Of a stretch of 5,437 nucleotides of DNA, positions 1 through 5,437 are shown in pieces. Source of the stretch: Tannerella sp. (GTDB lineage: Bacteria; Bacteroidota; Bacteroidia; Bacteroidales; Tannerellaceae); the NCBI GenBank assembly GCA_031288935.1, contig JAITQL010000255.1:1-5437 (forward strand), given 5' to 3'. The notes under the pieces are model-generated. The model was not told the origin of the DNA. It was given only the letters and a program-made list of their open reading frames with translations, and did not search any database. Each line of letters opens with the position of its first letter. Position 1 is the first letter of the stretch. The position numbers and the translations under genes are program-made.

Positions 1-2469
1 CCGGTCATCGGCCTGCGTTCGTTTGGCGAAAAGCCGGAGGACGTGGCGGAAAAAGGAATGGCCTACGCCCGCGGACTGGAAAGCGCCGGCGTGTTTTCCG
101 TTGCCAAACATTTCCCCGGACACGGCGACACGTCCGAAGATTCGCATTTTACGCTGCCGGCCGTGCTGCGTTCGGCCAGCCAGCTGGACAGCGTTGAATT
201 GCTGCCCTTCCAAAGGTATATCGACGCCGGGTTTGCCGGCATGATGACGACTCACCTGTACGTGCCGGCGCTGGACAGCATGGAAAACAGGGCGACCTCC
301 ATGTCCGCCATCGTTGTGACCGACCTTTTGAAGAAGAAAATGGGTTTTCAGGGGCTTTGCTTCACCGATGCGATGGAGATGAAGGGCGCGGCTACCGGCC
401 AGCCGACGGAAAGCCTGTCGGTACAGGCCATTCTGGCAGGCAATGACATTGTTCTGGCGCCTCCCGCAATCGAAAAAGAACTGGACGCCGTCAAAACCGC
501 CCTCCATGACCATGTCCTGACACGGAAGGAGATTCACGCCAGATGCAGAAAAATATTGCAATACAAGTATATTGCCGGGCTAAACCGTTACCGTCCGGTT
601 AAACTGAAAGGCCTGTACGGAAGGCTGAACACTTCTCACGCAGCCTGGCTGACCGCCAAACTGAACGCCGAAGCCATCACGGTATTGAAAAACGAAGGCG
701 ATTTTCTTCCGCTGAAACAGTTGGACAGGAAGAAGATTGCCGTACTCTGCATCGGCAATGAGCCGGGAGACAAGTTCCAGGAGATGCTGAACCGTTACGT
801 ACCGCTCCCCTCCTTCCGGATAACGCCGCAAACGAAAACGGACGAAATACAGCAGATCGTTCAGGAACTGGAATCCTGCGACGTTCTTGTCTGCGGGATT
901 TATCCCGGACGGATGACGCTGCCGCAGGGAGTAAGGGAATGGATGAAGAGGAAAGGCAAACAGACGGTTTTTACCTTTTTCACCCTTCCCTACGTCTGTG
1001 CGGGATACCGGGAATGGATCGACCGGGCGGATGGCGTGGTCATGGCCTATGAAGGCACGCGCGATGCACAAAGCTATGCCGCGCAGGTTATCTTCGGCGG
1101 TATTCCGGCCAAAGGAACACTGGCCGTCACGGTGCCCGGACTGTTTGCCGAAGGCACGGGTATCAAGACCGAAAAGACCCGGCTGGGCTATCACCGGCCG
1201 GAAGAAACAGGACTGGACGCCGCCATGCTCGACTCCATCGACCTGATTGTCGAAGAAGGCCTCGTGCAGCAAGCCTATCCCGGATGCCAGGTGCTGGTTG
1301 CCAAAGACGGCATGATCGTTTATCACAAGTCCTTCGGCTACGTGGATTATCAGCGCCGGCAGCAGGTAACGGAACATTCCGTCTACGATCTGGCCTCCGT
1401 TTCCAAAGCCACGGGCACCCTGCTGGCCGTCATGAAGACATATGACAACAAACTCCTCAGTCTGGACGCCCCCGTTTCGCTCTATCTTCCCGCCGTGCAG
1501 CATTCGAACAAAAGCGACTTGCGCATCGAGGAACTGCTGTATCACCAGTCGGGTCTGCCGCCCACGATCGGATTTTACATGAATGCCATCGACAGGGAAA
1601 GTTTCAAGGGCAATCTCTTCAGCCGCACCAAGTCGTCCGTCCATCCGGTAAGGCATGAAGCGCAAACGTACGTAAGAACGGATTTCAAGTTTCTTCCGGA
1701 ACTGGTTTCAAAGAGCAGGAAGGCAGGTTTTACGACGGAAGCGGCGGCGGACTTCTACCTCAGCGATTCATTCGCCGACCTGATCCTGAAGGATATTTGC
1801 GACGCCCGTCTGGGAACACGCGGAAAATACGTATACAGTTGCGTGAATTTCATTCTGCTGAAAATGATCGTGGAGCAGCAGCAGCATCAACCGATGGATC
1901 GCTTTCTGCAAACCCGCTTCTTCGACCGGCTTGGAGCCGGATACACCTCCTACCGTCCGCTGAAGAAATTGGAGCCGGAGCAGATTGTGCCGACCGAAGA
2001 CGACCGCTTTCTCCGCCGGCAGCTCCTCCGCGGATACGTTCACGACGAAGCCGCCGCTTTCCAGGGAGGTGTTTCCGGCAACGCCGGCCTCTTTTCCAGC
2101 GCCAACGACCTGGCCAAAATCCTCCAGCTCTACCTGAACGCCGGCACGTATGGCGGAGAAAGGTATCTCTCCGAAGCTACCTGCCGCCTGTTTACCGACA
2201 GCAAAAGCCCGACCTGCCGCCGCGGACTGGGCTTCGACAAACCCGAAGCCGATACCCTCAAAACCTCCCCCTGCGGCAGCCTGGCGCCCCTTTCCGTCTA
2301 CGGGCATACCGGTTTTACTGGCACCTGCTTCTGGGTAGACCCCGACAATCACCTCATCTACATCTTCCTGAGCAACCGCGTACATCCGACGCGCGCTAAC
2401 GGGAAACTCTTTTCCCTCCACATCCGCACCCGCATCCAGGATGCCATTTACCGCGCCGCCGGAAAGTAA
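1..2469 (+). CDS. GH3 beta-N-acetylhexosaminidase (NagZ-like) fused to a beta-lactamase/PBP-type serine hydrolase; 5' end cut off by the window
   Basis: The frame is open from base 1 and ends at TAA 2467-2469, giving 822 residues; the start and probably a signal peptide lie upstream. Numbering from the first codon, the GH3 catalytic domain shows the NagZ signature KHFPGHGDTSEDSH at residues 36-49. In this family the Asp-x-His pair (here D47 and H49) is the acid/base dyad, and the Asp in CFTDAMEM (D123) is the nucleophile. A GH3 C-terminal-type domain follows at about residues 210-390. The second half is a class C beta-lactamase-like domain with SVSK at 466-469 (nucleophile S466), YSC at 612-614 and GHTGFTGT from 768. 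By family knowledge the GH3 part releases N-acetylglucosamine from peptidoglycan fragments. The serine hydrolase part probably acts on peptides or D-amino acid esters, but its substrate cannot be read from sequence. Such fusions are usually exported in Bacteroidales, so cell-wall turnover outside the cytoplasm is the likely role. Family and fusion are secure; exact activity is inferred. Confidence 0.93.
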   Translation, partial: PVIGLRSFGEKPEDVAEKGMAYARGLESAGVFSVAKHFPGHGDTSEDSHFTLPAVLRSASQLDSVELLPFQRYIDAGFAGMMTTHLYVPALDSMENRATSMSAIVVTDLLKKKMGFQGLCFTDAMEMKGAATGQPTESLSVQAILAGNDIVLAPPAIEKELDAVKTALHDHVLTRKEIHARCRKILQYKYIAGLNRYRPVKLKGLYGRLNTSHAAWLTAKLNAEAITVLKNEGDFLPLKQLDRKKIAVLCIGNEPGDKFQEMLNRYVPLPSFRITPQTKTDEIQQIVQELESCDVLVCGIYPGRMTLPQGVREWMKRKGKQTVFTFFTLPYVCAGYREWIDRADGVVMAYEGTRDAQSYAAQVIFGGIPAKGTLAVTVPGLFAEGTGIKTEKTRLGYHRPEETGLDAAMLDSIDLIVEEGLVQQAYPGCQVLVAKDGMIVYHKSFGYVDYQRRQQVTEHSVYDLASVSKATGTLLAVMKTYDNKLLSLDAPVSLYLPAVQHSNKSDLRIEELLYHQSGLPPTIGFYMNAIDRESFKGNLFSRTKSSVHPVRHEAQTYVRTDFKFLPELVSKSRKAGFTTEAAADFYLSDSFADLILKDICDARLGTRGKYVYSCVNFILLKMIVEQQQHQPMDRFLQTRFFDRLGAGYTSYRPLKKLEPEQIVPTEDDRFLRRQLLRGYVHDEAAAFQGGVSGNAGLFSSANDLAKILQLYLNAGTYGGERYLSEATCRLFTDSKSPTCRRGLGFDKPEADTLKTSPCGSLAPLSVYGHTGFTGTCFWVDPDNHLIYIFLSNRVHPTRANGKLFSLHIRTRIQDAIYRAAGK

Positions 2470-2515
2470 GACAGTCCCTGCGCGGCAGTCGACAAATCCT
2501 CTGCACGGGGAAGGC

Positions 2516-2551
2516 AAAAAAATAAGGGCAGAAGTTCTTCCTTTTCCCCTT
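2516..2551 (-). terminator. Possible intrinsic terminator of the minus-strand small membrane protein gene
   Basis: Read on the minus strand, AAGGG (2551-2547) pairs with CCCTT (2528-2524). An inner GAA/TTC helix has a GAAC loop. The hairpin is followed by A and seven T (2522-2516), the tract expected of a Rho-independent terminator. The stem has an asymmetric internal loop, so it is not strong. It lies about 137 bases beyond the stop of the minus-strand gene, which would give a long 3' untranslated region. Confidence 0.4.
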
Positions 2552-2618
2552 TCACCTCATGCCCTCCCTGTCCTTTCGGTTCCGAACAGGCAGGCATTGC
2601 CCCTTTCACGTTCATCTG

Positions 2619-2669
2619 CCGGCGGTGCGGCCGGAGCAGGCGGAGAAACGGAACCCCGTTTCGTCTGCC
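2619..2669. terminator. Two adjacent GC-rich hairpins between convergent genes
   Basis: The first hairpin pairs CCGGC (2619-2623) with GCCGG (2630-2634) around a 6-base loop. The second pairs GGCGGA (2639-2644) plus GAAACGG (2645-2651) with CCGTTTC (2656-2662) and TCTGCC (2664-2669). It has an AACC loop, one bulged G and one G-T pair, about 13 pairs in all. They sit just past the stop of the minus-strand gene and about 150-200 bases past the stop of the plus-strand gene. Neither has a T tract on either strand, so they may be processing or RNA-stabilising structures rather than true terminators. Confidence 0.4.
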
Positions 2670-2687
2670 CCCTCCAGCCTCTCCGGA

Positions 2688-2858
2688 CTACGATTCGAAC
2701 TTCTTGTTCAGCGCGATGTGTCCCAGATAACCGCCAACGACCAGAAACAATCCCACCAGCAGATGCGTATTCGTCAGTCCACCCGTAACGGCCGGCACGG
2801 CGAGCACGGCTACGCCGATCAAAAGGATAAATATACCCAGATACTTTAATGCACTCAT
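2688..2858 (-). CDS. Small membrane protein, 56 residues, two predicted transmembrane helices
   Basis: Read on the minus strand from ATG (2858-2856) to TAG (2690-2688). The product begins MSALKYLGIFILLIGVAVLA. The first hydrophobic segment is residues 4-23. A glycine/threonine turn (VTGGLTNTH) follows, then a second hydrophobic segment at about 33-50, and the tail NKKFES. The shape is a two-helix inner-membrane hairpin with a basic C-terminus. I recall similar small proteins in Bacteroidales genomes, but none with a known function. The gene is divergent from the acyltransferase, with 134 bases between starts, and convergent with the GH3 fusion gene. The bases before ATG are A-rich with no Shine-Dalgarno sequence, as is normal in this phylum. 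A clean hydrophobic pattern, sensible start and stop and an otherwise empty gap make it very likely real. Confidence 0.8.
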   Translation of the reverse strand: MSALKYLGIFILLIGVAVLAVPAVTGGLTNTHLLVGLFLVVGGYLGHIALNKKFES

Positions 2859-2963
2859 GATTACTTTTTTTATTTATTAATTTCTGTGCGCAAATAACGC
2901 AATAATAACTTGACTGGAAAAATATTTTCTCGAAAAAATGATGAAAGGATGCCATTTTGCCCG

Positions 2964-2971
2964 TATATTTG
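2964..2971 (+). promoter_or_regulatory. Candidate Bacteroides -7 promoter box for the acyltransferase
   Basis: TATATTTG matches the Bacteroides sigma-ABfr -7 consensus TAnnTTTG exactly. It ends 21 bases before the ATG at 2993, implying a leader of roughly 15 bases. No TTTG -33 element is seen at the usual spacing. The box lies downstream of the alternative TTG start at 2957, so if real it supports the ATG as the start. Confidence 0.4.
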
Positions 2972-2992
2972 TCCGCTGAAAGCAAAATTGAT

Positions 2993-3733
2993 ATGAAACG
3001 AATCATTTACTTGACGTATTTCTGGCTGATCGTGATGCCGTTTTTCTTCGTATCTACCATCCTGACAGCTCTGACAGTCATCGCCGGCTGCCTGCTGGGC
3101 GGCGAGCGGTTTTTCTCTTTCTATCCGGGCATGATCTGGTCGAAACTCACCTGCATGATCGCCCTCTGTCCCGTCAAAATACGGGGAAGGGAACACCTGA
3201 AACGCCGACAGTCCTACATCTTTGTCGCCAACCACCAGAGCGCCTTCGATATCTTCCTCATATACGGATATCTGGGCTATCCCATCAAGTGGATGATGAA
3301 GGCCGGACTGGCCAGGATACCCTTCGTCGGGACGGCCTGTCGCTCGGCAGGATTCATCTTCGTCAACCACTCCTCGCCCCGCGCCGCGCTGCGCAGCATT
3401 GCCGAAGCCAAACGGCGGCTGAAGGACGGCGCCTCGCTGCTCGTCTTCCCCGAAGGTTCGCGAACAATAGACGGACAGATGGGCCGCTTCCGCAAGGGGG
3501 CCTTTCAGGTAGCGGCCGACCAGCAGCTGCCCGTCGTACCCATCACGCTCAACGGCACCTTCCGCGTCCTGCCCGTCGGCTCCCTCCAGGCACATCCCCA
3601 CCGCATAGAAATGATCATTCACCCCCCCATCCTGATCGACAAACAGACCCTGGCCGAAACAGGCGGCCTGCAAAACCTCACCAATCACACGCGCGACATC
3701 GTTGCTTCCGCCCTCCGGGAAGTCCATCGGTAG
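2993..3733 (+). CDS. plsC: 1-acyl-sn-glycerol-3-phosphate acyltransferase (PlsC family)
   Basis: The 246-residue product has the usual length for this membrane acyltransferase. It transfers a fatty acyl group to lysophosphatidic acid to make phosphatidic acid, the second acylation step of phospholipid synthesis. A hydrophobic N-terminus (about residues 4-36) would anchor it in the inner membrane. The catalytic HX4D motif is NHQSAFD (H81, D86). GFIFVNH at 120-126 takes the place of motif II. The acceptor-binding motif FPEGSRT is at 152-158 and motif IV VPIT at 182-185, all in order and intact. I chose ATG 2993 (MKRIIYLTYFW) over an in-frame TTG at 2957 because a candidate promoter box lies between them and the ATG gives a normal N-terminus. 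No second gene follows, so it appears monocistronic. Some PlsC-like proteins acylate other lysolipids; the symbol denotes the family. Confidence 0.92.
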   Translation: MKRIIYLTYFWLIVMPFFFVSTILTALTVIAGCLLGGERFFSFYPGMIWSKLTCMIALCPVKIRGREHLKRRQSYIFVANHQSAFDIFLIYGYLGYPIKWMMKAGLARIPFVGTACRSAGFIFVNHSSPRAALRSIAEAKRRLKDGASLLVFPEGSRTIDGQMGRFRKGAFQVAADQQLPVVPITLNGTFRVLPVGSLQAHPHRIEMIIHPPILIDKQTLAETGGLQNLTNHTRDIVASALREVHR

Positions 3734-3751
3734 CAGGGAGATGAAAAGAGG

Positions 3752-3781
3752 CTGTCCCGAAGGCCTGTATTCAGGCGACAG
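3752..3781 (+). other. Hairpin just after the acyltransferase stop
   Basis: GCCTG (3763-3767) pairs with CAGGC (3772-3776) around a TATT loop. The outer bases CTGTC (3752-3756) pair with GACAG (3777-3781) across a 6-base one-sided bulge. No T tract follows. It could stabilise the mRNA 3' end upstream of the better terminator at 3812-3850. Confidence 0.3.
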
Positions 3782-3811
3782 TGGCAGCAACAACGGAACG
3801 ATTACCGTAAG

Positions 3812-3850
3812 CCGATACCGGTAGCATCCACTGGAATCGGGTTTGTTTAT
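3812..3850 (+). terminator. Intrinsic terminator of the acyltransferase gene
   Basis: CCGAT (3812-3816) pairs with ATCGG (3836-3840), and CCGGT (3818-3822) pairs with ACTGG (3830-3834), including one G-T pair. A single A/A mismatch lies between the two helices and the loop is 7 bases. The T-rich run GTTTGTTTAT (3841-3850) follows directly. It lies 79 bases past the stop codon at 3731-3733, on the correct strand. Confidence 0.6.
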
Positions 3851-3987
3851 CACATTCGACAAAGGCTATGTACCTGAGTTTTGTTTAAGCACACGTCTGA
3901 AAGAGAGTAAATCATAGGCACAAGCCATTTTTCTGAAAACAGGATCGCCATCAGAAAGCCAATTTAAGGAAACATATTTATTGCAGG
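3851..3987. other. AT-rich non-coding stretch, probably insertion sequence flank
   Basis: No credible gene or RNA is visible. Because the adjacent transposase fragment runs leftward and ends at 3988, this stretch would contain the insertion sequence's 3' terminal inverted repeat if one survives. No matching partner repeat could be found in the window, so no boundary is called. Confidence 0.3.
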
Positions 3988-4158
3988 CTATTGAAACGGC
4001 GCCAACTGCCTGTATTGGGGTTCAATGTCTATTTTAATAGCGGGCTTTTTATCGAAAAAACAGTATGCTCCAAGTGCGGCAATCAGGTTCATAATGAAGT
4101 TGTGAATGGAGCGATGGCGCGAATGTTCAATGTCGCAGATGTTTTTCAGTTCATCTAT
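3988..4158 (-). pseudogene. C-terminal remnant of an IS982-family transposase
   Basis: The minus strand encodes 56 residues from about 4158 down to TAG (3990-3988). The segment has IDELKNICDIEHSRHRS, then NFIMNLIAALGAYCFFDKKP, and a terminal QLAPFQ. I recognise this as the C-terminus of Bacteroides IS982-type DDE transposases, which carry a DELKN, HSRHRS, ALGAYCFF and QL-hydrophobic-F series. Those proteins are about 300 residues, so over 80 percent is missing, including most or all of the catalytic core. Homology stops abruptly at a CTATATATATAG palindrome. Upstream codons stay open but turn into the 42-bp repeat array, which is not transposase-like. The fragment cannot be active. Family assignment is from remembered sequence patterns. 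Confidence 0.8.
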
Positions 4159-4188
4159 ATATATAGTTTGACATGTGAAAAATATCCG

Positions 4189-4395
4189 GTTGATACAGTC
4201 GTTGCAAGCCCGAAAATCGGCGGCAGGGTTGCAACGGGTGTTGCAAGTCCCCTGCAACTTTGCGACAGGGTTGCAACATCTGTTGCAAGTCCCCCGCAAC
4301 TTTGCGACAGGGTTGCAACGGGTGTTGCAAGTCTCCCGCAACTTGGCGGCAGGGTTGCAACGGGTGTTGTAAGCCTTCCGCAGTTTGGCGACCAA
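4189..4395. repeat. Five-unit 42-bp tandem repeat rich in the palindrome TTGCAA
   Basis: Units are 4189-4227 (divergent, 39 bases), 4228-4269, 4270-4311, 4312-4353 and 4354-4395 (diverging at its end). A typical unit opens with the perfect palindrome GTTGCAAC. TGTTGCAAG follows, then a C-run, CGCAACTTTGCG or a close variant, and ACAGG. Exact TTGCAA occurs at 4202, 4229, 4241, 4271, 4283, 4313, 4325 and 4355, so the three central units alternate spacings of 12 and 30 bases. Because 42 is a multiple of 3, several frames stay open through the array. On the minus strand one reads as a Cys/Asn-rich 14-residue repeat (like NPVAKLRGTCNTRC), in frame with the transposase remnant. The changes between units look like drift within a minisatellite rather than selected codons, so I do not call a protein. 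Confidence 0.9.
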
Positions 4396-4451
4396 ATGAA
4401 TGATTCTCGAATTTTAACGGCAGGATGAAATGAATTCCACATAATTCGGTC

Positions 4452-4459
4452 TATCTTTG
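4452..4459 (+). promoter_or_regulatory. Candidate Bacteroides -7 promoter box for the secreted DUF4858-like gene
   Basis: TATCTTTG is an exact match to TAnnTTTG. It lies 72 bases before ATG 4532, which would place the 7-bp tandem repeats in the mRNA leader. No TTTG is seen at the -33 spacing, so the call rests on one element and position. Confidence 0.4.
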
Positions 4460-4473
4460 AGGGTATTAAAATA

Positions 4474-4502
4474 ATTCAAGATTCAAGATTCAAAGATTCA
4501 AT
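4474..4502. repeat. Short tandem repeat of ATTCAAG, four units
   Basis: ATTCAAG occurs at 4474-4480 and 4481-4487, then as ATTCAAAG at 4488-4495 and ATTCAAT at 4496-4502. A degenerate echo (TTCAAAGTTCAAT) follows at about 4513. It lies between the candidate promoter box and the start codon, so slippage here would change leader length. Confidence 0.75.
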
Positions 4503-4531
4503 GCTTGCTGTTTTCAAAGTTCAATTTAAAT

Positions 4532-5140
4532 ATGAAACGTACAGACAGTCGCCCGATTTTTAAAGCCCTGACGTGTGCCCGGCGATCGAGATGCTGTCAG
4601 TGCACGGTCATGCTGTTGATGCTGTGTTTTATTCACCTGGACGCTCAGGAGAAATGGACGCAGCAGGATTCCGTATGGCTGCAACGCATCCTGTCGGGCG
4701 AGGAAAAGTTGCAGTTGAACGAAGAAACCTTGAAAGCCATCCGCTCCGGCACGCTCGTTTCGCCCGGCTACGCGGGTGAAACTCCGTTGCTGTCCAGCGA
4801 CCGGGAATTGCCCTTCCTGAAATCATTCGACGACATCGCGCCGGAGGAAGATAGCGAAGTATCCCCTTTCGACTTGCCGCCGTCCGTCTACCTCAGATAC
4901 GGGATAAGGATAAAAGATTCCGTTATGCCGGTCAGCTGCAGCATGATGCTGTCCGATAAAAACGTGGCGGAACTGAAAAGGATTGCCGCCTCGACCCCCC
5001 GGCTCAGTACGGTGGACGACCCGTCGACGATCCGTTCGGGCGTAAGCGCAGGATTCTCTTTCGAAGACATTCTGTGTCCCATTTTCCAGCCAAGCTACCG
5101 GGCTAAAAAAACGAAACGCGAAATATGCCACTGCGTATAA
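4532..5140 (+). CDS. Secreted protein of unknown function, DUF4858-like
   Basis: From ATG 4532 to TAA 5138-5140 the product has 202 residues. A long basic, Cys-containing N-terminal region (residues 1-25) precedes a hydrophobic core (VMLLMLCFIHL, 26-36) and a likely signal peptidase I site near LDAQ at 36-39. The mature part begins EKWTQQDSVWLQRILSG, then a Leu/Glu-rich stretch. Later come SPFDLPPSVYLRYGI, a segment with MMLSDKN, and a tail with SFEDILCPIF. These phrases fit my memory of DUF4858 proteins of Bacteroides, whose function is unknown; this was not verified by search. An in-frame TTG at 4505 is less likely as start. The last nine residues (TKREICHCV) follow an A7 tract at 5105-5111. 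Skipping one A yields a different, more family-like ending RNAKYATAYKTYEQY with stop at 5157-5159, so the C-terminus may be frameshifted. The next gene follows in the same direction after 127 bases. Confidence 0.75.
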   Translation: MKRTDSRPIFKALTCARRSRCCQCTVMLLMLCFIHLDAQEKWTQQDSVWLQRILSGEEKLQLNEETLKAIRSGTLVSPGYAGETPLLSSDRELPFLKSFDDIAPEEDSEVSPFDLPPSVYLRYGIRIKDSVMPVSCSMMLSDKNVAELKRIAASTPRLSTVDDPSTIRSGVSAGFSFEDILCPIFQPSYRAKKTKREICHCV

Positions 5141-5267
5141 AACTTATGAACAGTACTGATTTTGCAGCCAATGTCAGAAATGAAAGCAATAATATCATTT
5201 TCACAAGCAGAACAGAACTGTTTTCGTGCGACTTTTGACCGAATTATAAATTGACAGTATACGACTC

Positions 5268-5437
5268 ATGAAAAAGTTTATTTCAGTTCCTTTTACAGGA
5301 TTGTTTTTTTTGATTTTAACCCTCTCGTGTACCGAAAGCCGGACAGCGCCGAACGCCGCTTTCCAGGCGATGGAAGAAGGGTTTCGGACGATACCGGACA
5401 GCATTCGGCTGGGGGTTTACTGGTACTGGATTTCGGA
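5268..5437 (+). CDS. N-terminus of a lipoprotein glycoside hydrolase, possibly GH106 alpha-L-rhamnosidase; 3' end cut off by the window
   Basis: ATG 5268 opens a frame that runs off the right edge after 56 complete codons. Residues 1-21 are a lipoprotein-type signal: MKKF, a hydrophobic core (GLFFLILTL), then SC with the probable lipidated Cys at 21. The -3 residue is Thr rather than Leu, tolerated in Bacteroidetes. The mature start CTESR has one acidic residue, a weak match to the surface-export signal. The segment AMEEGFRTIPDSIRLGVYWY then WIS resembles the opening of large Bacteroidetes glycosidases of the GH106/rhamnosidase type, which begin with a phrase like P-D-S...W-Y/W-W followed by W-M/I and the catalytic domain. 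Only about 35 mature residues are visible, so family is tentative. A near-consensus -7 box, GACTTTTG at 5230-5237, precedes the start by 30 bases, allowing separate transcription. Confidence 0.7.
   Translation, partial: MKKFISVPFTGLFFLILTLSCTESRTAPNAAFQAMEEGFRTIPDSIRLGVYWYWIS

Noticed and set aside
580..1665. Long minus-strand frame of 361 codons
   Set aside because: It lies entirely inside the GH3/serine hydrolase gene, shows no family motifs, and arises from GC-biased codon use on the other strand.
3741..3824. Small plus-strand frame beginning MKRGCPEG, 27 codons
   Set aside because: It overlaps the hairpin and the start of the terminator after plsC, has no hydrophobic or domain signal, and is short enough to occur by chance.
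2870..3862. Minus-strand frame of 330 codons opposite the acyltransferase
   Set aside because: The plus strand carries all the PlsC motifs in order; the minus translation has no recognisable domain.
4162..4170. Promoter-like TATAGTTTG reading into the repeat array
   Set aside because: Spacing within the box is one base longer than TAnnTTTG, no -33 element is present, and no gene follows.
4189..4395. CRISPR array
   Set aside because: The units are contiguous with no unique spacers between them, and no cas genes are visible.
3991..4428. Plus-strand frame of 145 codons with a CSKCGNQ zinc-finger-like phrase
   Set aside because: It is the complement of the IS982 transposase tail and the repeat array. 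The opposite strand gives recognisable transposase sequence, so this is a shadow.
5211..5222. Inverted repeat AACAG-AA-CTGTT as a terminator after the DUF4858-like gene
   Set aside because: The loop would be only two bases and the following T run is just a few bases, so a stable terminator hairpin is unlikely.

Overview
The window looks like chromosomal DNA of a member of the order Bacteroidales (Bacteroides/Parabacteroides-like). Four things point there. The first gene is a GH3 glycosidase fused to a serine hydrolase, a pairing typical of this group. Two possible promoters match the Bacteroides -7 box TAnnTTTG. Starts lack clear Shine-Dalgarno sequences. The remnant transposase closely resembles the IS982-type transposases I remember from Bacteroides. 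The species cannot be fixed from the sequence alone.

Layout, left to right. Positions 1-2469 (+) hold the 3' part of a large gene joining a NagZ-like beta-N-acetylhexosaminidase to a beta-lactamase/PBP-like serine hydrolase. It converges on a 56-residue small membrane protein at 2688-2858 (-), with several hairpins between them. That small gene is divergent from a plsC-type 1-acyl-glycerol-3-phosphate acyltransferase at 2993-3733 (+), which ends in a good intrinsic terminator at 3812-3850.

From about 3850 to 4530 the DNA is gene-poor and scarred. It has a 56-residue C-terminal fragment of an IS982-family transposase (3988-4158, -). The transposase homology stops at a perfect CTATATATATAG palindrome. 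Beyond that lie five tandem units of a 42-bp repeat rich in the palindromic word TTGCAA (4189-4395), a possible promoter, and a short 7-bp tandem repeat.

The right end has a secreted protein of unknown function (4532-5140, +) that resembles DUF4858 proteins. It may carry a frameshift in an A7 tract near its C-terminus. After it comes the N-terminal end of a lipoprotein (5268 to the window edge, +) that looks like a large glycoside hydrolase, possibly GH106 alpha-L-rhamnosidase.

The genes do not form one obvious pathway. The left half is envelope housekeeping (muropeptide recycling, phospholipid synthesis, a small membrane protein). The right half looks accessory, with glycan degradation next to a decayed insertion site. 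I found no clear evidence of a new multi-gene system. The least explained structures are the 42-bp TTGCAA repeat array and the A7 frameshift candidate.
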